The position numbers and the translations under genes are program-made. The notes beneath the pieces are model-generated. The model was not told the origin of the DNA and did not search any database. It saw only the letters and a program-made list of their open reading frames with translations. A stretch of DNA of 46,387 bases, taken from Pigoraptor chileana (taxonomy: Eukaryota; Opisthokonta; Filasterea). Positions 22,194 to 32,954 of this stretch are shown piece after piece; within the stretch, counting starts at the first letter, position 1; each line of letters opens with the position of its first letter. Where the stretch lies: positions 1-46,387 of the forward strand of contig CALSCR010001423.1 in assembly GCA_943704495.1 (NCBI GenBank), read 5' to 3'.

Positions 22194-25100
22194 ATGTCGA
22201 CGCTCACTGTGCCAGGAGCGAAGAAAACCGCCGGAGGGACGATGCGTCGCCGTGCGTACTCGCAGCGCATCCAGTCTCCGCAGGCTGAGCAGCTCGTGCG
22301 GCTGCAGGCCAAGTCCCAGGCCGAGTACGAGGTAGGTGGTGCGGTGTGTCGGCCTGTGCTCTTCATCGCATGCCCCGCGTGCTGTTGTGTGGAATATGGC
22401 TGTGATCGTATGGCCCCAGAGGGAACAATTTGTTGCGTGCGCTTGTGTGTGGGTGTTCTGTGAGCATTGACTTAAGTGTGTTTGTGTTCGTCTGCGGGTG
22501 TGGGGGTACTGCAGCTGCTCGAGGATGTGCGCCAGTTTGTCAAGGCCCGCGCACAGCTGGATGCCGACTACGCGCAGGGACTGCAGAAGCTCACTGCGCA
22601 ATTTCTTACAAAGCGAAAGTGGCCCGGCAATCCTAAGATCCCCTCGCACAAGGAGTGCCGGTGCGTCTGGCAACGCCCGTCGCAGTTACACTAGTTTGTC
22701 GCATCTAAATGCTGTGTGTTTTTTATTTTTAATTGTTGACTGTAGCGTGCGTGACTAATGATCCACGTGGCTGGTGGGGGGCACTTAGTTTGTAAATGGT
22801 TGTGTTCATCGACACACATACAAACACACGAAGACAAATCACACATACACACACTAACGAATCAGATACATACACACACGCGCACATCCACAGGTCCGGG
22901 CTGAGCGCGTTCAAGTCTGTGCTTGAGGAGACAGAGCGAATGGGAAAACAGCGCGGCATCGTCTCTGAAAAGCTGCTTGCGTCCATTGCCGAGCCCATCC
23001 GCCCCCAGCAGAACCAGAAGAAGCAGACGCTGAAGAAGGCACGTGGCCCGGATGTCTGTCCGTGCGCAGTGTGTGCGACTATCTAGCTCACCTCGGTGCT
23101 GTTTACAATATCCTGGAGGGAGCGATTGCACTGGCAGCATTCTCATGTTTGCCTGTGTGTGTGTGTGTGTGCATGCTGTGTGTGCTGTCCTGTGCATTTA
23201 CAGTGCATCGACCAGCACCACCGGCTGCAAGAGGAACTTGCAAAGAGCAATCAAGAATACGACAAGGTACGACGACGCCCCTGCTTGCCTCCACATGTGT
23301 GATGTATACAATGCATGCGCGCACTCTTGTGTTCGGAGCCTTAGACACTGACGTCAATCCTATGTCTCTGCGGGGTGTGCGTTTTGTTTGCGGCAAATGC
23401 TTATTCCGCACGTGCAGGCTGTCAAGACGTATACTGAGCTCGAGCGCGTTGCCCAGATGGCTCGCGACAAGTTTGCGGAAATGGAGGAGCGCTACAAGAA
23501 GAAGACGCTGCGCTTTTTTGAGTCCAAGAGCGAGCTGGAGAAAAAGTACAACAAGGTATGTGACGGCAGATTTGATGTCGCGTCTTCCCTTGCGACAGCG
23601 GCTGATTGTGAAGTGCTGCGGTGCCGCTTTTGTGTGGGTTGTGCTGATATTGGTCGGCTGGCAGTTTTCAAGGTGGTGTGTAATGCGTGGGCAGGCTTTG
23701 TGCGGCTTTTTGTGAGTGCTGAATGACCCTCTCTTCCCTCATGCCGAGTGCGTGGGTGCAAAGAAAGAGTTCATGACACCCGATAGTGGTGTTGACGTAG
23801 TTTGTGTTGTTTTTTATGGTGTTGCACATGACATCGTTTGTGTTTTTGTTGTTTCGCATGCTTTCCTTTGATGGGCATGTTATGTCCGTCATTTGCAAAC
23901 GGCTCGACTGCAACCGCACCGCAACCCTAATCTTTTCATCCGCCATACCCATGCACACCCGCAATAGGCAATGGACAAGGTGCTTCTGTGCGAGCGCCGT
24001 GCTCAGTATGCCCGTCACGAAAACATTCTAACTGTCTCTGCCACCAACGCCCACCAGTCGCTCTTCTACAAGTCGTTTCTTCCCAACCTCATGGACGTGG
24101 GTACTCGATTTAGAGTGTATAGATGGATACGGATTACATACATGGATGTGGTTTTGTGGAGTATGTGGAGTGTATGAATGGGCATACATGGGAGCATATG
24201 GGCATGTGTAGGAGTCTAAAGTGTACACGGATGCAAGAATATGGAATCCCATTCTGTGATCCACGTTCTTACATACCGTCGGCGCCCGTGCCCACTCACA
24301 TCCTCGCATAACACTACACCCACACCCTGTCATAACACCTAACACGCCCTGTTCATCGCGCGTTTGATCGGACTGTGTATCTGGTCTGTGTGTGTGCGTG
24401 TGTGTGTGTTCTTACATACCGTCGCCCTGCCCATCGCGTGTGCAGACCCTTGACGGCGACTTTTTCGACCGCCTGCGCGACTACTTCACTGCGTATGGCA
24501 GCATTGAGCGCGAAGCACTCAATCAGAACCTCGCCAGCTCCATTGTCATTGTGGACGAAGGTAGCCTTGTGGACCGCCACTATGAGCTGCAGCTGTTCTT
24601 GCTCGAAAACGCTGCGCCGTTCACGGAGCCTCCGCCGCTCGTGTTCCTGCCCCTTGAGACGGACAAGGTGTGTGTGTGTGTTGTTGTTGTTCTGGGTTTA
24701 TCGTTACACATTCTTCCTGTGAGATGACTCCGGCATTTGGTGGACTGATGCTGTGGTATGATTATCCAAAGGGCTGTTTTCGCTGTGAGCCAAATCTTCG
24801 TCTCTCACGCTTTAATCCCGCATGTGATCGAACTGTTCACTCCTCCGCAGATCACGGACATTGTGTTGGACGAGAACTCTCAGCCGCAGCTGACAAAGGA
24901 GATGCAGAAGCTTGTCAATACTGTCGCGCGCATCAACAAGCGCATCCTCGCCGAGGAAAAGGGCATGGCCGGCCTCGTGCAGATGGCCGCCGTGTACCAG
25001 AAGCAACCCGAGTTTGCGACGGCGGAGGCGCAGCTTGAGGTGTGTCTGTGTGTCTGTGCCTTGTGTGTATGTGTGCGCATGCATGTGTTTGTGTGTCTTA

Positions 25101-27013
25101 TTTGGTGTGTATGTTCTCGTTTCCCCCGGGCAGTCATGTGTTGCCTCCGCAATACAGTCCGTGACTGACGACTGGACTCGATTTGAAATGTCTCTTGGTC
25201 ACGTGCAGACGGAGCAAAAGATTGAGGAGCTGCAGAACACGATTCGCGATTTGGAGCTGCAAAAGGCCAAGACACAGGCGAAGATCGACAAGATAGGCCT
25301 TGTCGGCAGTGGGTGTCGCCCCTCCCTAACCCTCTAATACCTCCACTCATCCTCGTGCGCCCACTAACCCTCTTGCCCCAGCATAGATGTAACCTTCTGC
25401 GCTGCTTGCTGTCTCGGTCATTCTGGGCAAACACAACACAGACGCACACGCACACACACATGCACACGCACACGCACCACCCAAATCAGTCTGTAAAGTA
25501 CATCCTACTCTCCTCCTGAATGCGAACACGCACTCTCAAGCGCACATACACGCACACGCACACTCGTTGGAGTTTTGTGTCGATGGGTTTATTCCTTTTG
25601 AGTTCTGGTGGTCTCTCTCTCGCTTACGCATACGTACACGCACTCATGCCGCCACTGCAGTCCATGTCGAGGATTTCAGCGCTCAGCAGGAAGATGAGTT
25701 TGCAGAGACGCGCATGCGGTCGGCGTCCATGTCCAGCGGGGACGGACTCAGCCGCTCATTCAAGGCCCGCAAGGCTGTTGCCCTCTACGAATACAAGGCG
25801 AGTGTACTTCTGCTGCTTTGTGCGTGCGTGTGCGTTTGTGTGTGTTGTGTGCATTATGTGGGTGTATGATGTGTGTGTGTGTGTAGTGTGTGGCTGTATA
25901 ATATGGTGGGTGGGTGTGAGTGTGTGGGTGTGTGCATTATATCGGTGTGTGGGTGTATTTGAATTTGTGAGTGTGTGAGTGTGTGTGGATGTGTGCACTA
26001 TATCGGTGTGTGGGTGTGATGTAGGCAGTCACATTGAACAGTTCGATGGAAATTTGTTCTTCGTTTTCTGTATTCTTGAGTTTCTGTGTGTGTTTGCACT
26101 TTTTGTTTTGTTTGTTTTTTTGGTTTGTCTGGTTTGGTTTGTTTGTTTACCTTGTTTGTTTTGTTTTTTTGTTTGGTCTAACTGTTTGCGCATTTGCATT
26201 GCAATTACAATGCGAAATAGGCTGCCGCTGCGGATGAGCTCTCGATTGAGGAGGATGAACAGCTGACAATTATTGAAGACCAGAACGACGGTTGGGTCAA
26301 GGTGGGAGTGCCCTTAATGCCGATTCCCTCTGTGTGTGTGTGTGTTTTGTGTATCTGTGTGTGTGTGTATTTTATGTGTATCTGTGTGTTGTGCATGCAG
26401 CTTGGTTGCCACAGCCGGCCAATGTCTCCAAATTGTGTTGCGTGGGTGTCCACTGACCCACTGTCACATGCGTGGCATCCATCTTCCGCGGCAACAGGGA
26501 CGGAACGCACGTGGACAGATCGGCATCTTTCCCGCTTCGTACATTGAGTACACCGAGGACCCCGTTGACGACGAGCCCACAACCCCTGCACGCTCCCCAG
26601 GCTCCACTTCGTCAGGCCCTGCCCTTGGTGGCGCGTCCAAGGGGAAGGGTATGTCTCTCTTTTTTTGTTTGATGTTGATCACTGTTTACTATTGTTGCGC
26701 TTTACGAACTGGGCCCCCTTCTCCTCCTCTGTGAATGCTTTTGTTTTCTTTTCTTGATATTACCGCATCTGACCTCGTCTCTAAACGAATGCCTTGTCCG
26801 TTTTTCTGCGTCACGCTACCAGTTGTCGCTCTGTTCGACTATGAGGCGCAGTCACCCGAGGAGTTGTCGTTCAGCGCGGGTGATTCGATTGAGCTACTCT
26901 CACGTGACACAGGCGTTGACGATGGGTGGTGGGAGGGCCGGTGCCACGGGCGCCGCGGCGTGTTTCCGTCGCTTCTCGTGGAGGACTGCGAGGACGACGA
27001 GGAGGACTTTTAG
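22194..27013 (+). CDS. F-BAR and double SH3 protein, FCHSD/Nervous wreck type (13 exons, about 609 aa)
   Basis: Membrane-bending adaptor that links curved plasma or endosomal membrane to actin assembly. Exons: 22194-22331, 22515-22660, 22894-23038, 23204-23266, 23418-23555, 23968-24096, 24446-24667, 24851-25039, 25209-25308, 25661-25797, 26221-26301, 26498-26648, 26823-27013. Residues about 20-300 form the F-BAR domain ([39 protein letters not shown]), followed by a short coil ([17 protein letters not shown]). SH3-1 is about 459-510 ([23 protein letters not shown]) and SH3-2 about 549-602 ([32 protein letters not shown]). The second ends like animal FCHSD2. Introns 3 and 10 use GC donors (AAG|GCACGT, AAG|GCGAGT). 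The second could instead be a GT donor six bases later, adding two residues in the RT loop. Exon 9 may start at 25134, adding 25 residues. It is shorter than human FCHSD2 (about 740). Confidence 0.9.
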
Positions 27014-27431
27014 AGTGGCGTCTTTTGTTGTTGGCTCACTTCCAGCATGTTGGCCGCCTCCTCTCGTCTCTTCTCGTCTCCTCTTGTCTCGCGCGTCTGT
27101 GCGCAAGGGGACGACCGACGGCTGTGAATTGCCAGTCGGATGACTCCCGTGTGCGCCGGGCTGTATCGCGTCACGTACCCATGTGGGGTATTGCTGTCCC
27201 TTTTCCTGGGCGATTTTTGGCTTGCGTATAAACTGACAGTATTACAATCAGGAGTCCGCTGAGCAAAAATAGCGTATGTGTTTTCTTTTGTGTCTTTATG
27301 GTTAGGGGAGGGGTTAGTCCACTCCTGTACATGGACCTTTTTTAAGATACTACTACTATTGCAGTGTAAAAGAAAATTTGCGAAGAAATTTACCCCAGGC
27401 CACAAAAAATTGATTCTGGATGGTGCAAAAA
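27014..27431. other. Spacer after the FCHSD-like gene
   Basis: Contains the presumed 3' untranslated region of the FCHSD-like gene (pyrimidine repeats CTCTTCTCGTCTCC near 27060) and the downstream flank of the tRNA gene. No coding signal seen. Confidence 0.5.
27427..27431 (-). terminator. Pol III T-run terminator of tRNA-Thr
   Basis: Run of T on the minus strand immediately after the discriminator base. Confidence 0.7.
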
Positions 27432-27504
27432 AGGCCCCAACGGGAATCGAACCCGTGATCTTCTGTTTACGAGACAGACGCTATACCGACTAAGCCATGG
27501 AGCC
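27432..27504 (-). tRNA. tRNA-Thr (anticodon CGU)
   Basis: A full cloverleaf folds on the minus strand. The acceptor GGCTCCA pairs with TGGGGCC (one T-G pair). The D arm is GCTTAGTCGGTATAGC. The anticodon stem TCTGT/ACAGA closes the loop CTCGTAA, giving anticodon CGT at positions 34-36. The T arm is ACGGG-TTCGATT-CCCGT and the discriminator is T. There is no intron and no encoded CCA. Six T residues follow at once (27431-27426 region), a typical RNA polymerase III terminator. A and B box sequences (TGGCTTAGTCGG, GGTTCGATTCC) are intact. It closely resembles animal tRNA-Thr(CGU). Confidence 0.97.
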
Positions 27505-28105
27505 TAATTTTCACAATAATATTTTCGATTTCTGACACTATGAATCCTAATGCACGTATTGCGTGCGTGTGTTGTGTGCGTGTGTTGTATGAGTGTGTTG
27601 TATGAGTGCGTGTGTTGTGTGTGAGACTGTGTGTCTCAAAAAATGGCCGCTAAAATCACCACAAGTGATTCACAACGTTAGCAATTTCAAAAAATGAAAA
27701 AAACATCACAAGTGATTCACAACGTTTACTCAATTTCAAAAAATGAAGACCCTTACATCTGGCATTATCCTTTCCAAAAATCCGCACCCTGGGCTGCAGT
27801 GCAAGATCATGGTGTGCGTAGCTGGGTGGAATACGAATATGCTGTGTGCTCAGCGAGGCTGGGAGAACGTCGCCATGCGCAGTGCGCAATGTGTGTGTAA
27901 AAATCTCCACGATTTTTATTATTGGTTCAGAGATGCGATTCAAACACTTGTGCGGCCTGTGCACGCCGGAGTACCCATCATGTGAAGGGCGCGTCAAGCC
28001 ACTCATGCCACTGCTCTTCAAAGCACTTGCTTTGGCGGTACTTTGCGCGCAACCGCACTACGATGCAAACCATCCAACAAACACAATGAAGCCGTGGGGT
28101 ATTTA
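27505..28105. other. AT-rich spacer with a direct repeat, no gene seen
   Basis: Lies upstream of tRNA-Thr and downstream of the pantothenate fusion gene. It contains a GTGTGTTGTATGAGTGTGTTG array (27563-27635) and the 46-base direct repeat listed separately. Long open frames across it lack splice or family support. Confidence 0.5.
27658..27748. repeat. Imperfect direct repeat of about 46 bp
   Basis: Two adjacent copies of a unit containing CACAAGTGATTCACAACGTT followed by CAATTTCAAAAAATGAA (copies at about 27658-27702 and 27705-27748). The core AAGTGATTCAC is itself nearly palindromic. No similar copy was noticed elsewhere in the window. Confidence 0.85.
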
Positions 28106-28562
28106 TCACGTGCGCTTGCCCCCGGCGGTAACGATGCGCCTCCGCTCGAGGGCGCGCACAAGGTTCAGCAGCGTTTCGTTTGCGGGTGTGGGCACGCCAA
28201 GTCGCTTGCCCTCCGACACAACCGCGCCGTTGATCTGCTCTATCTCAGTGCCACTCCCGCGGCGTATGTCCGCCTGTTCGCGGGTGGAAAGATGCACACG
28301 TCGGAATTATCGCGGAGGTTGGCATATTTGTTATTCTGACAGCTGGAATCATAGTCACGGCAGACAAGCGTCTTCAACACCTTTCAGCATCCACCAGTGT
28401 GCCCACCACAACCACATACACACACACACACATATGTATATATATACATATATATTACACACACACACATACTCACACACATACTCACACAACAGACACA
28501 CACACACTCATATACACACACACTCATACACACACACACACACACACATACACACACACACT

Positions 28563-28604
<42 letters not shown>

Positions 28605-31600
28605 GACACACACACCCTGACACACACACACACACAAACAATGACCCAAACGCACCAGCATGGACGAAGTGTTCTCGGCCGTCGCCCGCGCAACATCGAG
28701 CGCGTGCTCAGCGGGATCCCCAATAGCGAGTGAGAGCCGAATCCCTGCAGCCTCCGCAACGTTGGCCACCTGTGCAGATTTCAATATGAGCAAATGTAAG
28801 CCAAGTTGCACAACACACACACACATACACACACACACACGCAAGACTTACATGAATGAAGGTGGTTATCAAGGCAATAAAACGCTCTTACACAAACGCC
28901 CCAATATACATGAAAAATGGGCATCTCGCATAGGCAACACAAGCACAAACACCCGCGCACCTCTGCCGATACGGTGCGCACGAGCATTTCGCAGGCCGGA
29001 TCCGTCGCAACAAACCCATTTTCGCAGTCCAATAGAGCGGTTATCGGGTTAATGCACGCATTTGCAACAAGCTTCGACCACACAAACCCATCAAAGTCGC
29101 GAGTGACCGTCGCGCCGAGGCCACACTCGCGCAGCAGAATCGACAGGCGGCTGACGACATCCGCCGCTCGCCGCTCCTCCGGCGTGAGTTGCTCGGTCGA
29201 GTGCGCGTGGTCGCTGCCACTGCCACTGCCGGCACTCCCCGCTTCCGCATTTGGCGTTGCCCCGTCGCTTCCCACAAACGCATCGCCTTCGCCCTCACGT
29301 GCAACTGCGGTCGGTATTGTTCCCGGGGGAGCCGCAAGATGGACGGTCCCACGCCCAGTATGCCGGATCTCACCCGCGCCCTCGATGCGCGATCCGTGCG
29401 TGACAACACCGCGAAGTACAGTGCGCCTGCCACCTGTGGCAAGTGTGATTGTTTCCGCATGCCCAAGCCCATTTTGGAGCGTGAAAATGACGCCATCCGG
29501 GGCGATTATCTTCCCTGCGACGCGTCCCGCAGCATGCGTGTCGCGCCCCTTTGCAAGTACAATGGCCACGTCGAAATCTCGCGGGACTTCGTCGGGAATC
29601 GGGACTCCGATCGAGTCTTCGTCCTCCGTGTCCGTGGATGCGAGCGATGCCGCCGCCGCGCCCTCAGCATGGTGAGCAGCGGCAATAGCAGCATACTCGG
29701 ACTCGCCACCGAACGGCACGTGAGCAACATTTAGGTTAGCGCCCACACGCTCGTTACGTTCAAGACCCCGTATGAAGAGCCCGTAGCCCTTCATTGCGGT
29801 CACGTGCTCTGCCCAGGGATCGAGTAGCCACACGGGCGTGCCGTGGGATGCGAGACGGCCGCCAATGAGAGCACCCATGGATCCGGCGCCGACCACCGCG
29901 ACCTTCAACGCATTTCCCTCCTGCACCACGCAGGCAACAGCAGGCAAATAACAGGCAGATAACACTGAGAAGGCGTGTGCTGGGTATTCCGAGCTGAGAA
30001 GCGATTCAAATGATTGTTGTAGGATAGACTCCAGGCGAACAGGGAATGGGGTCCTACCTTTTTAGTGGCCGTGCCTGGAGACTGGCCCAACTGAGCCTCT
30101 GATAGCGCCGGTGTGACGCCCACGTGATGTTCTCCCATTGCTTGCAGAAATGCCTGCATCCATGAGCAACGGCGGGGTGTTCAGCATGCAACATGGCGAA
30201 TGTTTGCATAGGCATCCTGCGCATACACAGCACAGGCACAACGACAAGCATTAAACGCAGTCAAGCAGTGACGACGGCCATAGTACCACACCTGGTACTG
30301 ATCTTCGGCCATTGAATAGCAATTGGCCTCGCCGGGGAAGGCACGGGCCTTGACATCATCGCGGTATCGCTCAAGGGCGTCTTGGATTGGCCGTGCGAGC
30401 TTTGCATACTGACGACAGAACCTTCAGTTTTGCGCAGGTGTGGATTGTTGTTTGTCGTTGTTGTTTTGTTGCGTTTGCGACAAGCGGAGAGCGCGAAGGC
30501 GGGGAGACAGACGATCAGTGTCTGACATATGCATGCATACATTCGCCTGGACCTGGGGGTCACATGAAAACCAACAATCACTATGCACAGCATGTCTGGA
30601 CAGGTTCCTTGTGCGCACAACTTCCTACGTGCAGCGCCATTCACCCACTTTGGCACAAACTTATCGAACTGGCCCAGAACATCGAGGTACACGAGCACCT
30701 GCCCGCTCGTGTACGGACCGGCGCCAATGCCGATCGTGGGCACATCCAAGCGGCGGGTAATGTACTCCCCGATCTTGTCCGGCACCGCCTCGATGACAAT
30801 CGCAAAGCACCCGGCCTCCTGCAGGGCCAGCGCATCCTCCAGCAGCTCGGTGGCGGCCTTTGCGGTGCGCCCCTGCACCCGGAAGCCGCCCAGTGACGAC
30901 GCCGTCTGCGGCGTGAGCCCGATGTGGCCCAGCACGGGAATGCCCGCGCGCGTTATGGCCCTCACAGTGTCTGCCACGCGGCGACCGCCCTCCAGCTTGA
31001 CGGCCTGTGGGGGCACCGAGAGCATTGCAGCATGGTGGGCAGGAACTCGTGAGTCGGATGTTCGATTTCGGCAGACCTCCGTATGCATTGTGCACTCAAT
31101 GGTTCTCACGAGACTGCACAAAACTACGCGCACGCACATGGTCCACCAGGCACACAAAGTACACACATACATACATAGAAGTAGTCACATATTTACGCAG
31201 AGAGCACACCCGGATGCCAATACGTTTGAGTGCAGTGTGTATGTGAGCACATGCAGGGTAAGGAGAGGGTCACGTGCCTTCATGTCGCCCTCCTTCAAGA
31301 AGCGGATGGCGTTGCGCACTGCAATCTGGGGCGATTCCTCGTAGCTTCCAAAGGGCATATCGCCAATCAGGAACGGGTGGCGCGCACCTCTTGCAACGGC
31401 GCGACTGTGATGGAGCATCTCCTGAACACACACAGGCACAGCGCACGCCATCACACCCCATGACACCCGACCGCACGGCAAGGACACAAACGGGTAGAAG
31501 CAATGGCAGGCGCGCATTCACACGAAAGCATTAGCAGCGTACACACAGCATATGTCATACACACATCCACACACAGTATACATCACCTACACACCCACAC

Positions 31601-32131
31601 ACACAGCATACACCACACACACACACACATTCACAGCATACATCACACCACCCACACACACAGCATCCATCACCCACACACACATACACAGCATACGTCA
31701 ACAAGGGAGCAGTCACCGCAAACGCACAATGTGCAGGTACCAGATGCCTACCTCCATCGTGCACGGCACAGTCGACTGGTATCCCAGGGCAACCATCGAC
31801 AGCGAATCGCCGACGAGGATGGTGTCAATGCCAGCCTTGTCGCATAAAAACGCCGACGGATAGTCGTGTGCGGTCATCATGGTGATGGGTATGCTGTCCT
31901 TGTACATCCTCTTCAGGTCATTGATGTCCGTCGCCTTCCGATTCGGGTCTGTGAAGCGCACTGGTGTTCCATGCGTGCTATAGCACTGCACAATTACGGA
32001 AGAACTTGGAATGAGAGAAAGCACCCAAAGTGCAACGACTGAACAAGGATCATGGCAAACGCACATACCCGGCTGTGCCTGCCGACAGCCGACAGCAATG
32101 TCCACCGGCTGCGTTGCAGTAAACAGCGCAT
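28106..32131 (-). CDS. Fused ketopantoate hydroxymethyltransferase-ketopantoate reductase, PanB-PanE (9 exons, 751 aa)
   Basis: Catalyses the first two steps of pantoate synthesis: methylene-THF plus 2-oxoisovalerate to ketopantoate, then NADPH reduction to pantoate. Exons in transcript order: 32131-32069, 31985-31752, 31421-31278, 31004-30645, 30408-30292, 30153-30058, 29920-28961, 28769-28656, 28273-28106; all join in phase. Exon 1 encodes a 21-residue Arg/Leu/Ser-rich leader ([10 protein letters not shown]...), likely mitochondrial targeting. PanB is about 35-325 and keeps its Mg/substrate residues ([34 protein letters not shown]). A 25-residue linker leads to PanE at about 343-751: nucleotide motif VGAGSMG, catalytic [19 protein letters not shown], and [11 protein letters not shown]. 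PanE has a Gly/Ser-rich insert before [15 protein letters not shown]. Intron 3 has a GC donor (AAG|GCACGT). The junction exon (30153-30058) supports a single polypeptide, since it completes the PanB C-terminus (QAFLQAM) and splices in frame into PanE. Confidence 0.92.
28424..28640. repeat. (CA)n microsatellite in PanB-PanE intron 8
   Basis: CA-type tract with CTCATACACAC units. On the sense (minus) strand it is UG-rich and starts just after the donor at 28655. Confidence 0.9.
31558..31700. repeat. CA-rich minisatellite in PanB-PanE intron 2
   Basis: Higher-order array of ACACACAGCATACATCAC units of variable length, inside the second intron of the fusion gene. Confidence 0.85.
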
Positions 32132-32954
32132 CTTATCGCGTCAGTGGGTCCAACAATCAACAGAATCGCATCCTTTCCGCCCTGAATTTAAGCTATCTAG
32201 AGACGGAGTGTGTTTGGGGTTATATAAATGTGGCAGGGGTCTCGCGTCACGCGTTGTAAGTGGTCTGTCAGTGTGTTCCAACTGAGCTGGCGTTTGAACA
32301 TGCAACGGCAACAGAGGTTGTTTGGTCAACGCATCAATGACGCTCCGCTTACGCCCCCAACATCAAGGGTGAGTACCCTTTCCGACATTGCTGGCGTGAA
32401 CAAGAAACGTGGGATAGATGGAGGGCGAGCTGTTGCACAGCGAAATCCGCACGAGGCAGTCAAGTGCGCACTGGCCACGACTGCTGTTCCATGAGTGTGG
32501 CATTACGCTGCATCGCGTGTGGGCGGCATGTTGCGGCATGCATGCTGCCACTGTGTGTGACTGTATTGTGTGTATCACCCCAAAGGCTGTACGGAATCTC
32601 GTCGTAAGGGGTTATGGATGTTCCGATTCCGACGGCTCCATTTCCGATTAGTCATGTGATTTTGGAAAATGCAGTCACTGAGGACTGCTTTTTTGTCTTG
32701 GCATTAACTGTGATTAAGTGCATTCACACGGAGACACAACTGACTTGTTATTGATTCAAGGAGCACTGTATAGGTCGTCTTTTCCACACACTTTCACTTG
32801 CAGTGGCACCTTTGCCTGTCGGAAGAACCGCATCATTTGTGCTGCACTAGGCCACCCGAGTGCCCACTCCGCCTTGTCAGCCGTTTGTAACCACACGATT
32901 CAACGTCTTTTGGCAGTGCGGCGCCGTTCTTGAGGGCGACTTCGGGTGTCCACG
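32132..32954. promoter_or_regulatory. Divergent spacer between PanB-PanE and CC2D1 starts
   Basis: An 823-base region between two start codons. TTATATAAAT at about 32220-32229 is a TATA candidate 90 bases upstream of the PanB-PanE ATG; being nearly palindromic it could serve either strand. No other recognised element and no coding exon was found. Confidence 0.45.

Noticed and set aside
27278-27493. Plus-strand ORF ending in GIEPVIFCLRDRRYTD
   Set aside because: This is the complement of the tRNA-Thr gene read as protein.
30160-30205. Early PanB end ([11 protein letters not shown] then stop) after exon 5
   Set aside because: The acceptor at 30154 instead continues PanB with [11 protein letters not shown], which resembles the usual PanB C-terminus, and leads in phase into PanE. 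The early-stop reading would leave PanE without a start.
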